NCBI GenBank assembly: GCA_016716565.1
Contig: JADJWC010000003.1
Span: 496,001 to 560,000, forward strand
Length of the DNA: 64,000 nt
Origin: a bacterium
GTDB taxonomy: Bacteria; Bacteroidota; Ignavibacteria; Ignavibacteriales; Ignavibacteriaceae
Reading direction: 5' to 3'
Shown in pieces: positions 27,216-36,124 of the stretch (position 1 is its first letter; each line of letters opens with the position of its first letter). Both the position numbers and the translations under genes were made by a program. The notes beneath the pieces were generated by a model. It made no database searches. It saw only the letters and a program-made list of their open reading frames with translations, and was not told where the DNA came from.

Positions 27216-28406
27216 TTAGATCAAGCCGATTGCTTTTCCAGCTTTTTCGAATAAATGAATTATTTCATCAAGATGTTCTTTTTCGTGAGTTGCCATGTAA
27301 CTGGTTCTCATCATCTGTCTTCCTTCAGGTACACCCGGTGAGATGAATACATTTACAAAAACACCGCTGTCATATAGTAAGCGCCACATCTTGAATGCGA
27401 GTTCATCATTTCCAACTATTACGGGAACAATTGCTGTTCGTCCTTCAATAACATTAAATCCTTTTTCTTTGAGATTCTTCCTCATATAGTTTGCATTGCT
27501 TATGAGTTTTTGAACACGTTCCGGTTCTTTTTCAAGAATATTAAGTGCAGCTAACGCAGCGGCAACAGCTGCCGGTGTTGGTGACGCGCTAAAGATTAAA
27601 GCAAGTGAAAAATGCTTTATGTAATTGATTACTCTTTCCGGTCCTGCAACAAATCCGCCAAGCGATGCAAATGTTTTGCTGAAAGTACCCATCGTGAGAT
27701 CTATATCTTTTTCAAGATTGAATTCACTGGCAGTTCCTCTTCCGCCTTTACCGATGACGCCAACAGAATGAGCGTCGTCAATCATTATTCTGGCTTTGAA
27801 TTTTTTTGCAATCTCATTTAATCTTGGAAGATCAACAATTTCACCGCCGGTGCTGAAAACCCCATCACTAACAATAAATTTTGCTGCATCGATTGGAACT
27901 TTTTCAATAACACGTTCGAGGTCATCCATATCGTTATGTTTATAGCGTAGAAAATTCCCCATTGCACCTTTTGCCATTAAGTTGCCAGCCATTATGCAGG
28001 CGTGGTTATCTTTATCAGAAATTATATATTCATTTCTTCCGACTAGTGTTGGTATAACGCCCTGTGCTGATTGGTAACCTGTGCTGAAAAGAAGAACACT
28101 TTCAACATTAAAAAATTTTGCGAGTCGTTCTTCCAGTTCAATATGAAGATCAAGTGTACCTGTTAAATAGCGTGAGCCCGAACAGCCTGTGCCGTATTTT
28201 TCCACTGCTTTAACAGCAGCTTCAACTACTTTTGGGTGGGCTGTTAATCCGAGATAATTATTTGAACCTGCCATAATAATTTTTCTTCCTTCAATCTGTA
28301 CGACAGGTCCTTCATTTTCTTCAATTGGTCTGAAATAAGGATAAACACCTAAAGCTTTAACTTCATCTGCTCTTGTAAATTCAAAACATTTTGTGAATAG
28401 GTCCAA
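27216..28406 (-). CDS. spt: Serine palmitoyltransferase (alpha-oxoamine synthase family)
   Basis: A 396-residue PLP enzyme that condenses serine with an acyl thioester to 3-ketosphinganine, the first step of sphingolipid synthesis. It has the family motifs GSNNYLGLTAHP, GTGCSGSRYLTGT, the PLP-stacking YIISDKDNHACI, DDAHSVGVIGKGGRG and the PLP lysine in GTFSKTFASLGGF. AKB ligase and 8-amino-7-oxononanoate synthase share this fold, but the N-terminal YPYFRPIEENEGPVV segment is typical of bacterial SPT. Its neighbours, the acyltransferase and the CerR-like gene, support SPT over the alternatives. It is divergent from the latter with 112 nt between start codons. Confidence 0.85.
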   Translation of the reverse strand: MDLFTKCFEFTRADEVKALGVYPYFRPIEENEGPVVQIEGRKIIMAGSNNYLGLTAHPKVVEAAVKAVEKYGTGCSGSRYLTGTLDLHIELEERLAKFFNVESVLLFSTGYQSAQGVIPTLVGRNEYIISDKDNHACIMAGNLMAKGAMGNFLRYKHNDMDDLERVIEKVPIDAAKFIVSDGVFSTGGEIVDLPRLNEIAKKFKARIMIDDAHSVGVIGKGGRGTASEFNLEKDIDLTMGTFSKTFASLGGFVAGPERVINYIKHFSLALIFSASPTPAAVAAALAALNILEKEPERVQKLISNANYMRKNLKEKGFNVIEGRTAIVPVIVGNDELAFKMWRLLYDSGVFVNVFISPGVPEGRQMMRTSYMATHEKEHLDEIIHLFEKAGKAIGLI

Positions 28407-28518
28407 ATGGAACTCCTTGGTTGGTTATAGATAGTAACGTAAAACTAAAAAGTTGTAGATTTTTGTTAATTTTGGAATAAAATGTATTACTAAAACGTTT
28501 TAAAAGCAAGCAAACTTA

Positions 28519-29511
28519 ATGAATGACAAGCAAATAGCAGTTGTAACCGGAGCCAATGGTTTTGTTGGCAGTCACCTCGTGGATAACCTTCTCTCAAAAA
28601 ATTTTGAAGTGAGATGCATCGTAAGAAAATCCAGTAATCTCCGTTGGCTCGAAGGAAAAAACGTACAAATATGTGATTGCGGTTTATTTGATAGAGAAGG
28701 ATTGCGCAAAGCATTTAAAGATGCGAACTATATTTTTCACGTTGCCGGAGTCGTAAAAGCAAAAAATGAAGAAGGATATCTGAAAGGTAATGTTGAAGCG
28801 ACTAAAGTTCTTCTCGAAGTTGCTTCGGAAGTGAAAGATACACTAAAAAAGTTCATTGTCGTAAGCAGTCAGACAGTCAGTGGTCCTTCATTGAACGGAA
28901 TACCGGTCACCGAAGAAATGAAACCAAATCCATTAACAACTTATGCACGTAGTAAACTCAAACAAGAACAAACGGCTTTAAGTTATAAGAATATTTTTCC
29001 TGTGACGATTTGCCGCGCACCGGCTATCTTTGGTGAAAGAGATACTGAAATATTTATTTATTTCCAGGTGTTCAATCGTGGATTAACTACGATGATCGGT
29101 TTTGATAAAAAGGAATTAAGTTTACTTCATGTTACCGATTTAGCTGAAGGATTGTACCTCGCAGCTATTTCAGAAAAAAGTAACGGGCAAATATATTATA
29201 TCAGTTCGGAAAAATTTTATACATGGGATGAAGTTGGCAAAATCACTTCATCGGTTCTTAACAAGAAAGCATTTAAAATCAGGATACCACACTTCATTGT
29301 ATTTATAATTGCTGCAGTCGCACAATTCTTTGCGATGTTCAGTTCAAAACCTGCAACTTTGAATATCGAAAAAGCAAAAGATTTGGTGCAGCGATATTGG
29401 ATATGCGATACTTCAAAAGCTGTCAGAGAGCTTGGTTACAGACAAAATGTTTCTGTCGAAGAGGGGATAAGACGAACTTGCTCGTGGTATAAAGAAATGA
29501 AATGGATTTAA
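28519..29511 (+). CDS. NAD-dependent epimerase/dehydratase-type reductase, probable CerR
   Basis: A 330-residue extended short-chain dehydrogenase. The Rossmann motif is VTGANGFVGSHLVDNLL, with the active-site SSQT and the YARSK (YxxxK) pair further on. Near residue 250-275 it has a hydrophobic segment, FIVFIIAAVAQFFAMF, which may sit in the membrane. In bacterial ceramide synthesis CerR reduces the 3-keto group and belongs to this superfamily; its place beside spt and a bCerS-like gene makes that the best guess. A generic sugar or steroid reductase cannot be excluded from sequence alone. Its stop codon overlaps that of the convergent cytochrome-like gene. Confidence 0.75.
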   Translation: MNDKQIAVVTGANGFVGSHLVDNLLSKNFEVRCIVRKSSNLRWLEGKNVQICDCGLFDREGLRKAFKDANYIFHVAGVVKAKNEEGYLKGNVEATKVLLEVASEVKDTLKKFIVVSSQTVSGPSLNGIPVTEEMKPNPLTTYARSKLKQEQTALSYKNIFPVTICRAPAIFGERDTEIFIYFQVFNRGLTTMIGFDKKELSLLHVTDLAEGLYLAAISEKSNGQIYYISSEKFYTWDEVGKITSSVLNKKAFKIRIPHFIVFIIAAVAQFFAMFSSKPATLNIEKAKDLVQRYWICDTSKAVRELGYRQNVSVEEGIRRTCSWYKEMKWI

Positions 29512-29900
29512 TTGTACTGAGCACCTTCTCTGATCCAAATTCTTATGCCGTTTATGTGATTCCTTTTCAGAGATTCATTGGGAGGCATAGGTTTGTAGAG
29601 TCGTTCAACTGTCCATACTAAAACACTTGAACTATCATCTCCGGGAATCACAATGTTAGGATTGGTTACATTTGTCCATGAAGATAAATTTACACCTCCT
29701 TCACTTCTTTGATCATTATGGCAAGGTACACACTTTACTTCAAAAACAGGAGCAACATGCTGTAAATAGCTTACATTTGAATCAGGCATTACAATATTAT
29801 CGATATCGCTTGAAGTCAGACTATCATCACAGTTTTGTGAAATAAATACAAGCAGTAGTAGTGATAAGAGAACGAGATATTTGACAGAATGTTTTTTCAT
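29508..29900 (-). CDS. Small c-type cytochrome-like lipoprotein
   Basis: A 130-residue protein. The signal LVLLSLLLLVFISQNC places a lipoprotein cysteine after about 22 residues, which is why I start at the ATG at 29900 rather than further upstream. The mature part holds a single haem motif, VKCVPCHND, and a PMPPNE segment that may supply the methionine ligand, as in planctomycete-type (PSCyt1) cytochromes. SEGGVNLSSW fits the same group. It may be an electron carrier or a haem-dependent sensor in the periplasm. It is convergent with the CerR-like gene, overlapping by four bases at the stop codons. Confidence 0.75.
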   Translation of the reverse strand: MKKHSVKYLVLLSLLLLVFISQNCDDSLTSSDIDNIVMPDSNVSYLQHVAPVFEVKCVPCHNDQRSEGGVNLSSWTNVTNPNIVIPGDDSSSVLVWTVERLYKPMPPNESLKRNHINGIRIWIREGAQYN

Positions 29901-29974
29901 GAGTATAATAAAAATATTTTGTGATGATGAACATTTCAAATGATAAAATAAATGCACTCCTATCGAGAATGAAA

Positions 29975-30003
29975 TTGACAAAGGAATAAAAGATAATTAG
30001 TTT
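29975..30003 (+). promoter_or_regulatory. Predicted promoter of tRNA-Ala
   Basis: TTGACA (29975-29980), a 17-nt spacer, and TAGTTT (29998-30003), with the tRNA starting 23 nt further on. Confidence 0.5.
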
Positions 30004-30025
30004 TGCTCACGTAAAAAGAAAATCT

Positions 30026-30101
<76 letters not shown>

Positions 30102-30213
30102 GTCTTCGTTTTAAGCAATGTGATAGAGCGAAGACTGTCACGGCGAAGCTTTGCGGAGACGGATTGGCTACATAATTCATTATGACCTAAACTTCGCCCT
30201 GGCAGGCATTTCA
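30102..30213. repeat. Palindrome-rich segment directly after tRNA-Ala
   Basis: Nested inverted repeats: GTCTTCG (30102-30108) with CGAAGAC (30129-30135), and GGCGAAG (30142-30148) with CTTCGCC (30192-30198). The composition resembles palindromes left near tRNAs by GIY-YIG-type elements, but no such gene is present here. Confidence 0.5.
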
Positions 30214-30247
30214 GGCGTTGAAGATATAATATTCAACGCCTTTTTTT
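30214..30247 (+). terminator. Rho-independent terminator after tRNA-Ala
   Basis: GGCGTTGAA (30214-30222), loop, TTCAACGCC (30232-30240), then seven T residues. It lies about 110 nt after the tRNA. Confidence 0.9.
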
Positions 30248-30322
30248 ATAAATCATATTACGAAATTTTCATTCTAATAATTTCGGCCAAAAACTTTGGA
30301 TTACTTTTTGTAAACTCCTTTA

Positions 30323-31679
30323 ATGAGAATACTACCAGTAAATAATTACTACAAAAAGATTCTTCAGGTTGCTTTACCTGCAATTGCAGGATTATCTACT
30401 CAAATGGTAGTCTCGCTTGTAGATTCGGCAATGGTTGGAAGAATTGATGATGCTAAATATGCTTTGGCAGCTATGGGAATTGGAGTGCTTGCAACCTGGG
30501 CACTAATAAGTTTTTTTTCAAGTCTGGCGACAGGAATTCATGTTGTAGTTGCACGCAAATTTGGAGAAGGTGATTATATATCCTGCGGAATTACGCTTAA
30601 TAATTCTATTCTGATTGCTGTCTGGTAGGTGCTCTAGTTGCGATGGTCGGTGTGTTTTTTCTTACCCGATAGCTCATCTTTTTGCAACAGATGAAACTGT
30701 AGGAAATTATGCGAGTGAATATCTTTACTATCGCTTTATGGGGATACCATTTTTTCTCATCTCGGTTTCTTTCCGCGGATTCTTCTTCGGTATTAGTAAA
30801 ACAAAAATTTTCATGTTCTCCGGTATTATTACAAATCTTCTGAACATCATATTCAACTATATTTTTATTTACGGACATTTCGGTTTTCCTGAAATGGGTT
30901 TAGCAGGTGCAGGATTGGGTTCTACACTTGCTACTGTGTTTGATGGTCTTTTCTACATTGTTATTATTCTATTACCTTCGTATCGAAAACGATTCCAAAA
31001 TCTTAAGCACTTAATTATTAGTAAAAATATTATTTCAGCTATTGTCAGAATCTCTTGGCCGGTCTCATTTCAAAATGTGTTTATACTTATAGGATTTCTC
31101 AGTTTTGTTTCTATCACCGGAATCATCGGAACTTTAGAGCAAGCAGCGACACAGGCTATCATAAGTACACTATTCATTTCATTTTTGCCGTGCTTTGGTT
31201 TTGGTATTGCTGTGCAAACTTTAGTCGGAAATAATCTGGGTGCAAAAAAATATATCCTTGCGAAAATTTATGGCTTCGAGACGGCGAAAGTAGCTACCAT
31301 CTACACTATTATACTTGGATTTGTCTTCACACTGATTCCTCAATGCGTATTATTAATTATTACAAATGATCAGACTATTATCCAAACTGCTGTTCCATCA
31401 TTACGGGTTGCAGGTTTTGCACAAATCTTTTATGGAGTGGGTGTCGTTTTGGCAAACGGACTGCAAGCCGCCGGAAGATCTTTTTATGTTATGATGTCCG
31501 AAGTAATAACTAATCTCATAATTTTTGTCCCAATAGCATACTTTTTGGGTGTGTATCTTAATCTTGGATTAACCTGGGCCTGGATGGCGCTTCCGGTTTA
31601 TATTATTCTATATTCACTTATTATTTATCTCAAATTCAGTTCATCAAACTGGTATACGACCATTCAGCTTGAAAAGTGA
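30323..31679 (+). CDS. MATE-family multidrug/sodium antiporter, two frameshifts
   Basis: A 12-helix efflux protein of about 452 residues after correction. The N-terminus reads ILQVALPAIAGLSTQMVVSLVDSAMVGRIDDAKYALAAMG, the classic MATE opening. The frame is lost near 30620-30625 (one base short, giving a false stop) and again at the C3 run 30665-30667 (one base short). Restoring both gives AVLVGALVAMVGVFFLTPIAHLFATDE. The C-terminal half carries the repeat of the fold (GIAVQTLVGNNLGA, LQAAGRSFYVM). MATE proteins export cationic compounds using sodium or proton gradients; the substrate cannot be predicted. Two closely spaced single-base losses suggest sequence errors. Confidence 0.87.
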
Positions 31680-31736
31680 AGAAATTTGGAAAAGGTATTT
31701 TAAAGGATTTGTACTATAAAGTTTTAGAAAAAAGTA

Positions 31737-31765
31737 TTGACATTAAGCTTTAAGTGAAATATATT
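31737..31765 (+). promoter_or_regulatory. Near-consensus promoter giving a possibly leaderless mRNA
   Basis: TTGACA (31737-31742), a 17-nt spacer, TATATT (31760-31765). The expected start of transcription, about 6-7 nt after the -10 box, falls on the ATG at 31772. Confidence 0.7.
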
Positions 31766-31771
31766 CACACT

Positions 31772-32170
31772 ATGAAAATGAAACTTTCGCACATTCTTAT
31801 TATTTTCCTCTTGACGACAGCGGTATTTGCTGGAACTTTCCTCGAATATTTTCATGGAAGAAGTGAAGGTGATGATATTAGGCTTGAATGGAAGACGAGG
31901 GAAGAAGTAAATCTCCAGAATTTTAAGATTGAGAGAAAAACTCCACAAAGTGCATTTGCTGAGATTGCTACTATCCAGCCTAAAGGAAGTAATTCTTATT
32001 ACTCTTACCTTGATCAGACAACGTATAAAATTACTGATATGATTTTTATCTACAGATTGAAAATTGTTGATACTAATGGACAGGCATCTTACTCGAATGA
32101 GGTTACTGTTTCGCATAGTGTTTCCGGTGTAAAGCGAACTTGGGGTAGTATCAAGGCTATGTTTCGGTGA
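31772..32170 (+). CDS. Small exported protein, Fn3-like fold
   Basis: A 132-residue protein. The signal peptide is LSHILIIFLLTTAVFAG. The mature part, IRLEWKTREEVNLQNFKIERK and later FIYRLKIVDTNGQASYSNEV, resembles the Fn3-like domain that precedes T9SS tails in larger proteins (compare the LNWRTATELNNQGFEIER segment of the gene at 50453), but here it stands alone without a sorting domain. The ATG at 31772 is preferred because the promoter places transcription start there; an in-frame ATG lies 6 nt on. The stop overlaps the next start (ATGA), so it is likely in an operon with the SpoIID-like, Maf and flippase-like genes. Confidence 0.65.
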   Translation: MKMKLSHILIIFLLTTAVFAGTFLEYFHGRSEGDDIRLEWKTREEVNLQNFKIERKTPQSAFAEIATIQPKGSNSYYSYLDQTTYKITDMIFIYRLKIVDTNGQASYSNEVTVSHSVSGVKRTWGSIKAMFR

Positions 32171-33510
32171 TTTGTAATTTCCTTTTGCCCTCCTTTAAAT
32201 ATCCCTTTTCCTTTTACTATAATCTCTTTAACAAAATTTTTCCCACTTTCATTCTTTTTTCGTTATTAATTTTTATTAGCTGCTCACCCTCTAAGAGGTT
32301 CCCGGCGGATGATGGAAAGGAAAGCGGTAGAATTGAAAAAGAGAGTAATGATATAATTGAAGCAAAAGAGGATGTTTCTTCGGAATTTACATATTCAAAT
32401 TTACGAGTGCTGCTCTCTGGTGTTACTTCAACAGAATATTTATCAATAGGATCATCAGCATATTTAATTAATGGTAATTCCAGAATTGCTCTCATCAAGC
32501 CAGGGAACAAAATAAATTGTTCTGAGAATGATGGAAGAATAAATCTCACAATTAATAATGAAAGCTTCGAAGGAGAGATTTATTTTCTTGTTTCCTCCAA
32601 TGGCGAAGACATAGTTAATATTAATGGAAGGAACTACAGGGGTAAAATTCAAATTTCGTCTTCAGGTAATTCAGTAAATGTAATTAATTTTATTAATCTT
32701 GAAGATTATGTAAAGGGTGTGTTGGCTAAGGAAATGCCAATCGGAAAAAATGAAGAAAATCTTGAAGCGCTTAAAGCACTTGCAATCTGCGTGAGAACTT
32801 ACGCTCTGCAAAGACTTAAAGATGGAAAAATTTATTTTGATCTTTATTCAGATACTCGCGACCAGGTTTACGGCGGTGCTGACGCAGAAAGTCCAATCAC
32901 TAATAAAGCAGTTGAGCAAACAGCGAATATAATTTTAATGTATGGAGACGCTCCAGCAATCGTGTTCTATCATTCCACCTGCGGGGGATATACTGAATCT
33001 TCTCAAAATGTTTTTACAAAAGAACAATTTCCATATCTATCAGGAATCCAGGACGGATCGGATCCCTACTGTAAAATTTCACCAAGATTTGAATGGGAAG
33101 AATCTTTCAATAAAGAATTAATAATTGAGCGGTTAAAAAATTATTCACTTTTAGATAACGCTAATTATAGCCTGGAGGAAGTAAATATCCTGAGCAGGCT
33201 TGATTCAGGAAGAGTAGATGAATTAGAATTTAGAACCACTGATCATAATGGAAATAGGAATTCAATAATCGTCCGTGGGAATGAAATCAGGAGTGTTTTA
33301 CGTACAGGAGACGGAAAAAATATTTTATGGAGTACTATGTTTAATATCTCAACTGAAAGAAATAATATTGTTCTTGTCGGAAATGGATTTGGACATGGTG
33401 TTGGTCTCTGTCAATGGGGAGCAATAGCGTTATCAAGAATGGGCTGGAGCTATGAGGAAATTCTTGAACATTATTATCCCGGAACATATGAAGGAATCAT
33501 AGATGATTAA
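32167..33510 (+). CDS. SpoIID/LytB-domain lipoprotein
   Basis: A 447-residue protein. The lipoprotein signal is FILFSLLIFISCSPS. The SpoIID domain covers most of the rest: INLEDYVKGVLAKEMPIG with the glutamate matching the catalytic residue of SpoIID lytic transglycosylases, ALKALAICVRTYAL, FYHSTCGGYTESS with the paired metal-binding motif, and GFGHGVGLCQWGA near the end. In non-sporulating bacteria such proteins act on peptidoglycan, cleaving or remodelling glycan strands. The start overlaps the upstream stop by 4 nt and the gene overlaps maf by 8 nt, a compact operon. Confidence 0.88.
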   Translation: MICNFLLPSFKYPFSFYYNLFNKIFPTFILFSLLIFISCSPSKRFPADDGKESGRIEKESNDIIEAKEDVSSEFTYSNLRVLLSGVTSTEYLSIGSSAYLINGNSRIALIKPGNKINCSENDGRINLTINNESFEGEIYFLVSSNGEDIVNINGRNYRGKIQISSSGNSVNVINFINLEDYVKGVLAKEMPIGKNEENLEALKALAICVRTYALQRLKDGKIYFDLYSDTRDQVYGGADAESPITNKAVEQTANIILMYGDAPAIVFYHSTCGGYTESSQNVFTKEQFPYLSGIQDGSDPYCKISPRFEWEESFNKELIIERLKNYSLLDNANYSLEEVNILSRLDSGRVDELEFRTTDHNGNRNSIIVRGNEIRSVLRTGDGKNILWSTMFNISTERNNIVLVGNGFGHGVGLCQWGAIALSRMGWSYEEILEHYYPGTYEGIIDD

Positions 33511-34081
33511 AACGAAAATTCCAATTTATCTTGCTTCAAAATCCCCTCGACGGAGAAAACTATTGAAGCAGCTCGGGATAAAATTCAAAGCCTTCTCAGT
33601 CAATTCTCCTGAAGATTTTCTTGATGGTGAGCATCCGGTCCGTTGTGTTAAAAGAATTGCTCTTGAAAAAATGGAGTTTGCCAAACGCAAAGTAAACGGA
33701 GGTATAATAATAACTGCTGACACCATTGTTGTGTTGAATCATAAAGTTATCGGCAAGCCTGTTACCAAAATAGATGCAATAAAAATACTTTCGCAGCTGA
33801 GTGGAAAAGTTCATACAGTCTACACCGGCTTTTGTGTCCTAAATCAAAAAACCGGCGTGATGGTGATCGATTATGAAAAGACTGAAGTTGAATTCCGTAA
33901 ACTTATGAAAGATGAAATCATTGATTATGTTGATGGCGGCAGTCCGATGGATAAAGCAGGTGCATATGGAATTCAGGATGATTTTGGTGCTGTCTTCGTA
34001 AAAAGAATAAATGGTTGTTACTATAATGTTGTCGGGTTACCGCTGACCAAATTATACAAAGCTCTTCGGGAAGTAAGCTGA
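33503..34081 (+). CDS. maf: Maf-family nucleoside triphosphate pyrophosphatase
   Basis: A 192-residue protein that hydrolyses dTTP, UTP or modified nucleotides to monophosphates and is linked to cell division control. The opening YLASKSPRRRKLLKQLGI, ITADTIV (general-base region), KPVTKIDAIKIL and the MDKAGAYGIQ segment define the family. The AYGIQD and GSP motifs fit the YhdE/Maf type acting on dTTP/UTP rather than the YceF type, but this is only a weak indication. It overlaps the SpoIID-like gene by 8 nt. Confidence 0.93.
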   Translation: MIKTKIPIYLASKSPRRRKLLKQLGIKFKAFSVNSPEDFLDGEHPVRCVKRIALEKMEFAKRKVNGGIIITADTIVVLNHKVIGKPVTKIDAIKILSQLSGKVHTVYTGFCVLNQKTGVMVIDYEKTEVEFRKLMKDEIIDYVDGGSPMDKAGAYGIQDDFGAVFVKRINGCYYNVVGLPLTKLYKALREVS

Positions 34082-34082
34082 G

Positions 34083-35036
34083 TTGTTAAAAAAACTTAAA
34101 CAAAAAGTAATCGTTTCGATTGTTATAGCAGGTGTATTTTATCTTGCGTTTACAATTTATGCTGACTTCAATCAGGTTATTCAGGCTTTCGGAAGATTTA
34201 ATCTTTGGCTTCTTCCATTATTACTTGTCCTTTCATTTCTTAATTACTTCACAAGATTTTTAAAGTGGGATTATTATCTCTCAATAGTAAAAGTTAAGTT
34301 AAAAAAAATTGATTCACTTTCTACTTTTATGTCCGGATTAATTATGAGTGTTACTCCAGCAAAACTTGGAGAAGTTCTTAAATCTGTTTTGGTGAAAGAA
34401 ATAACGGGTGACTCAATCAGCAAAACAGCTCCGATAATTTTAGCTGAACGTATTACAGATTTTTTATCCCTGCTTGTGATATCTATTGCTGGTGCTATCG
34501 TATTCGATTACGGTGGGAATATCACAATTATGGTAGCGATATTTTTTGTAATCCTGATAATTGTAATAAGCAACAAGCGGATTGCTTTACCTATTATTAA
34601 TGTATCTGAAAAAATTCCGCTCATCAAAAAATATATTCAACACATTCATTCTGCTTATGAAAGTTCTTATCAGTTATTAAAACTAAAGCCATTGATTTTA
34701 ATGACACTGCTTAGTTTGATTTCCTGGGGTTTTGAGTGCCTGGGGTATTATTTAATCCTCGTCAATTTTAATGCGGATTTCGGACTTCTGTGGGCATCAT
34801 TTAGTTACAGCTTTTCAACAATTGTCGGAGCTATATCTATGTTACCTGGAGGTTTAGGATTAACAGAAGGTTCATTAACATTTCTATTAGTACAAAAAGG
34901 GATCTCAGCAGATATTGCAGTAGCAACAACATTCATCGTTCGGGTTGTTACTTTGTGGTTTGCAGTTTTGGTTGGAATAGTAAGCCTATCATTCTACCAA
35001 AAAAGATTCGGGCAAATAAACAACGATCAAATCTGA
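34083..35036 (+). CDS. UPF0104/LPG-synthase-like integral membrane protein
   Basis: A 317-residue protein with about eight membrane helices and a TTG start one base after the maf stop. It belongs to the family of the flippase-like membrane domain of lysylphosphatidylglycerol synthase: LSFLNYFTRFLKWDYYL, IMSVTPAKLGEVLKSVLVKE, ILAERITDFLSLL and MLPGGLGLTEGSL are diagnostic. The soluble aminoacyl-transferase domain of MprF is missing, so it is probably a lipid or isoprenoid-linked carrier rather than a lysyl transferase. Substrate unknown. It ends the operon; 238 nt without a gene follow. Confidence 0.85.
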   Translation: MLKKLKQKVIVSIVIAGVFYLAFTIYADFNQVIQAFGRFNLWLLPLLLVLSFLNYFTRFLKWDYYLSIVKVKLKKIDSLSTFMSGLIMSVTPAKLGEVLKSVLVKEITGDSISKTAPIILAERITDFLSLLVISIAGAIVFDYGGNITIMVAIFFVILIIVISNKRIALPIINVSEKIPLIKKYIQHIHSAYESSYQLLKLKPLILMTLLSLISWGFECLGYYLILVNFNADFGLLWASFSYSFSTIVGAISMLPGGLGLTEGSLTFLLVQKGISADIAVATTFIVRVVTLWFAVLVGIVSLSFYQKRFGQINNDQI

Positions 35037-35213
35037 TCCTCTTCTATCAAAAGAAATAATATTTTTTAGATATATCTAATCTTACCGAAACAGAGTTAAA
35101 GCATTTGATTACCTATTTGAACTGAAAAATCATATAGCATCAACTCGCATTTTAATTAATTTATTATTTGTCTAATGTTAATCAATTCAGCAACTATAAA
35201 TAGCTTAATTTCC

Positions 35214-35242
35214 TTGACTTAAAGCATTAAGCTTGGTATTTT
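35214..35242 (+). promoter_or_regulatory. Predicted sigma-70-type promoter of the ytxH-like gene
   Basis: TTGACT (35214-35219), a 17-nt spacer, TATTTT (35237-35242). The ATG at 35275 is preceded by AAGGAG (35262-35267). Confidence 0.6.
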
Positions 35243-35274
35243 TGTGCCCCACTAATAAATGAAAGGAGACGATT

Positions 35275-35697
35275 ATGGGACAAGGAAATAATTTCAAAAA
35301 AGGTCTTTTGATTGGATTTTTTACCGGCGGCGCACTGGGTGCTGCTCTTGCTTTGCTTTTTGCACCTAAAAGTGGAAAAGAATTGAGGAAGGACATTAAA
35401 GATAAAAGCGAAGAGTATCTGGATGAAGCCGAGAAATATATTTCTCAAGCCAGAGAAAAAGCCGTCGATATGATTAATGAGGGAAAGAAGCGATCAGAAA
35501 AATTAGTCAGAGATGCTAAAGATAAATCCGATCAGCTGATGAAGGATGCTGAAAAAGTTTATAAAGATGCAAGGGAAAAAGTTTCTGATTCAATTAAAAC
35601 CGGTAAAGATTCTATAGAGCATAAAAAAGATCAGATAAAAGATGCGATAAAAGCCGGTGTGGATGCTTATAAAGAATCCAAACATTCCGGGGATTAA
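35275..35697 (+). CDS. YtxH-domain envelope/stress protein
   Basis: A 140-residue protein with one N-terminal membrane helix rich in glycine (LLIGFFTGGALGAALALLFAPKSGKELR), which is the YtxH motif, and then a long, highly charged helix with repeated DAxxK units (LVRDAKDKSDQLMKDAEKVY) likely to form a coiled coil. YtxH proteins are linked to general stress in Bacillus, but their mechanism is unknown. It has its own promoter and a good ribosome binding site. It is followed 8 nt later by a DUF948 gene, a common pairing. Confidence 0.87.
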   Translation: MGQGNNFKKGLLIGFFTGGALGAALALLFAPKSGKELRKDIKDKSEEYLDEAEKYISQAREKAVDMINEGKKRSEKLVRDAKDKSDQLMKDAEKVYKDAREKVSDSIKTGKDSIEHKKDQIKDAIKAGVDAYKESKHSGD

Positions 35698-35705
35698 TTT
35701 AGTTA

Positions 35706-36089
35706 ATGACTGTTATTGATGTATTAACCGCTGTAGTTTTAATTCTTGTTTCGGCTCTTATTGTTTTCTTGATTGTATACCTTGGGAAAATTACAAAATC
35801 AATTCAGGAATTACAGAAAGATATAAGCGACCTTTCTGATAAACTTGAACCGCTTGTATTTTCTCTTGCCGATCTTACAACTAAGCTTACTGATTTGAGC
35901 GATCAGGCAAAAAGACAGCTGGAAGCTACGAAGGGCATAGTTTTCAGCGTTAGAGACAGAGTGGATACAATTCTTAAATTTGAAGAAAAAATAAGAGCCG
36001 GAATTGATGGCCCGATTTCCGGTTTTCTTACTCAGATAAAAGCAATCTCGAACGGAGTAAGCACTTTTCTCAACTACCTAAAAAAATAA
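35706..36089 (+). CDS. DUF948 membrane-anchored coiled-coil protein
   Basis: A 127-residue protein with an N-terminal membrane helix (VLTAVVLILVSALIVFLIVYL) and a heptad-rich cytosolic or periplasmic helix (SIQELQKDISDLSDKLEPL, LTDLSDQAKRQLEATKGIV). This matches DUF948, often adjacent to YtxH-type genes and of unknown function. The start follows the ytxH stop by 8 nt, so they are cotranscribed. It ends 35 nt before the EF-G paralogue, which has its own strong ribosome binding site. Confidence 0.83.
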   Translation: MTVIDVLTAVVLILVSALIVFLIVYLGKITKSIQELQKDISDLSDKLEPLVFSLADLTTKLTDLSDQAKRQLEATKGIVFSVRDRVDTILKFEEKIRAGIDGPISGFLTQIKAISNGVSTFLNYLKK

Positions 36090-36124
36090 TTTCTAATTAA
36101 AAAAATACTTCCAGGAGGATACCC

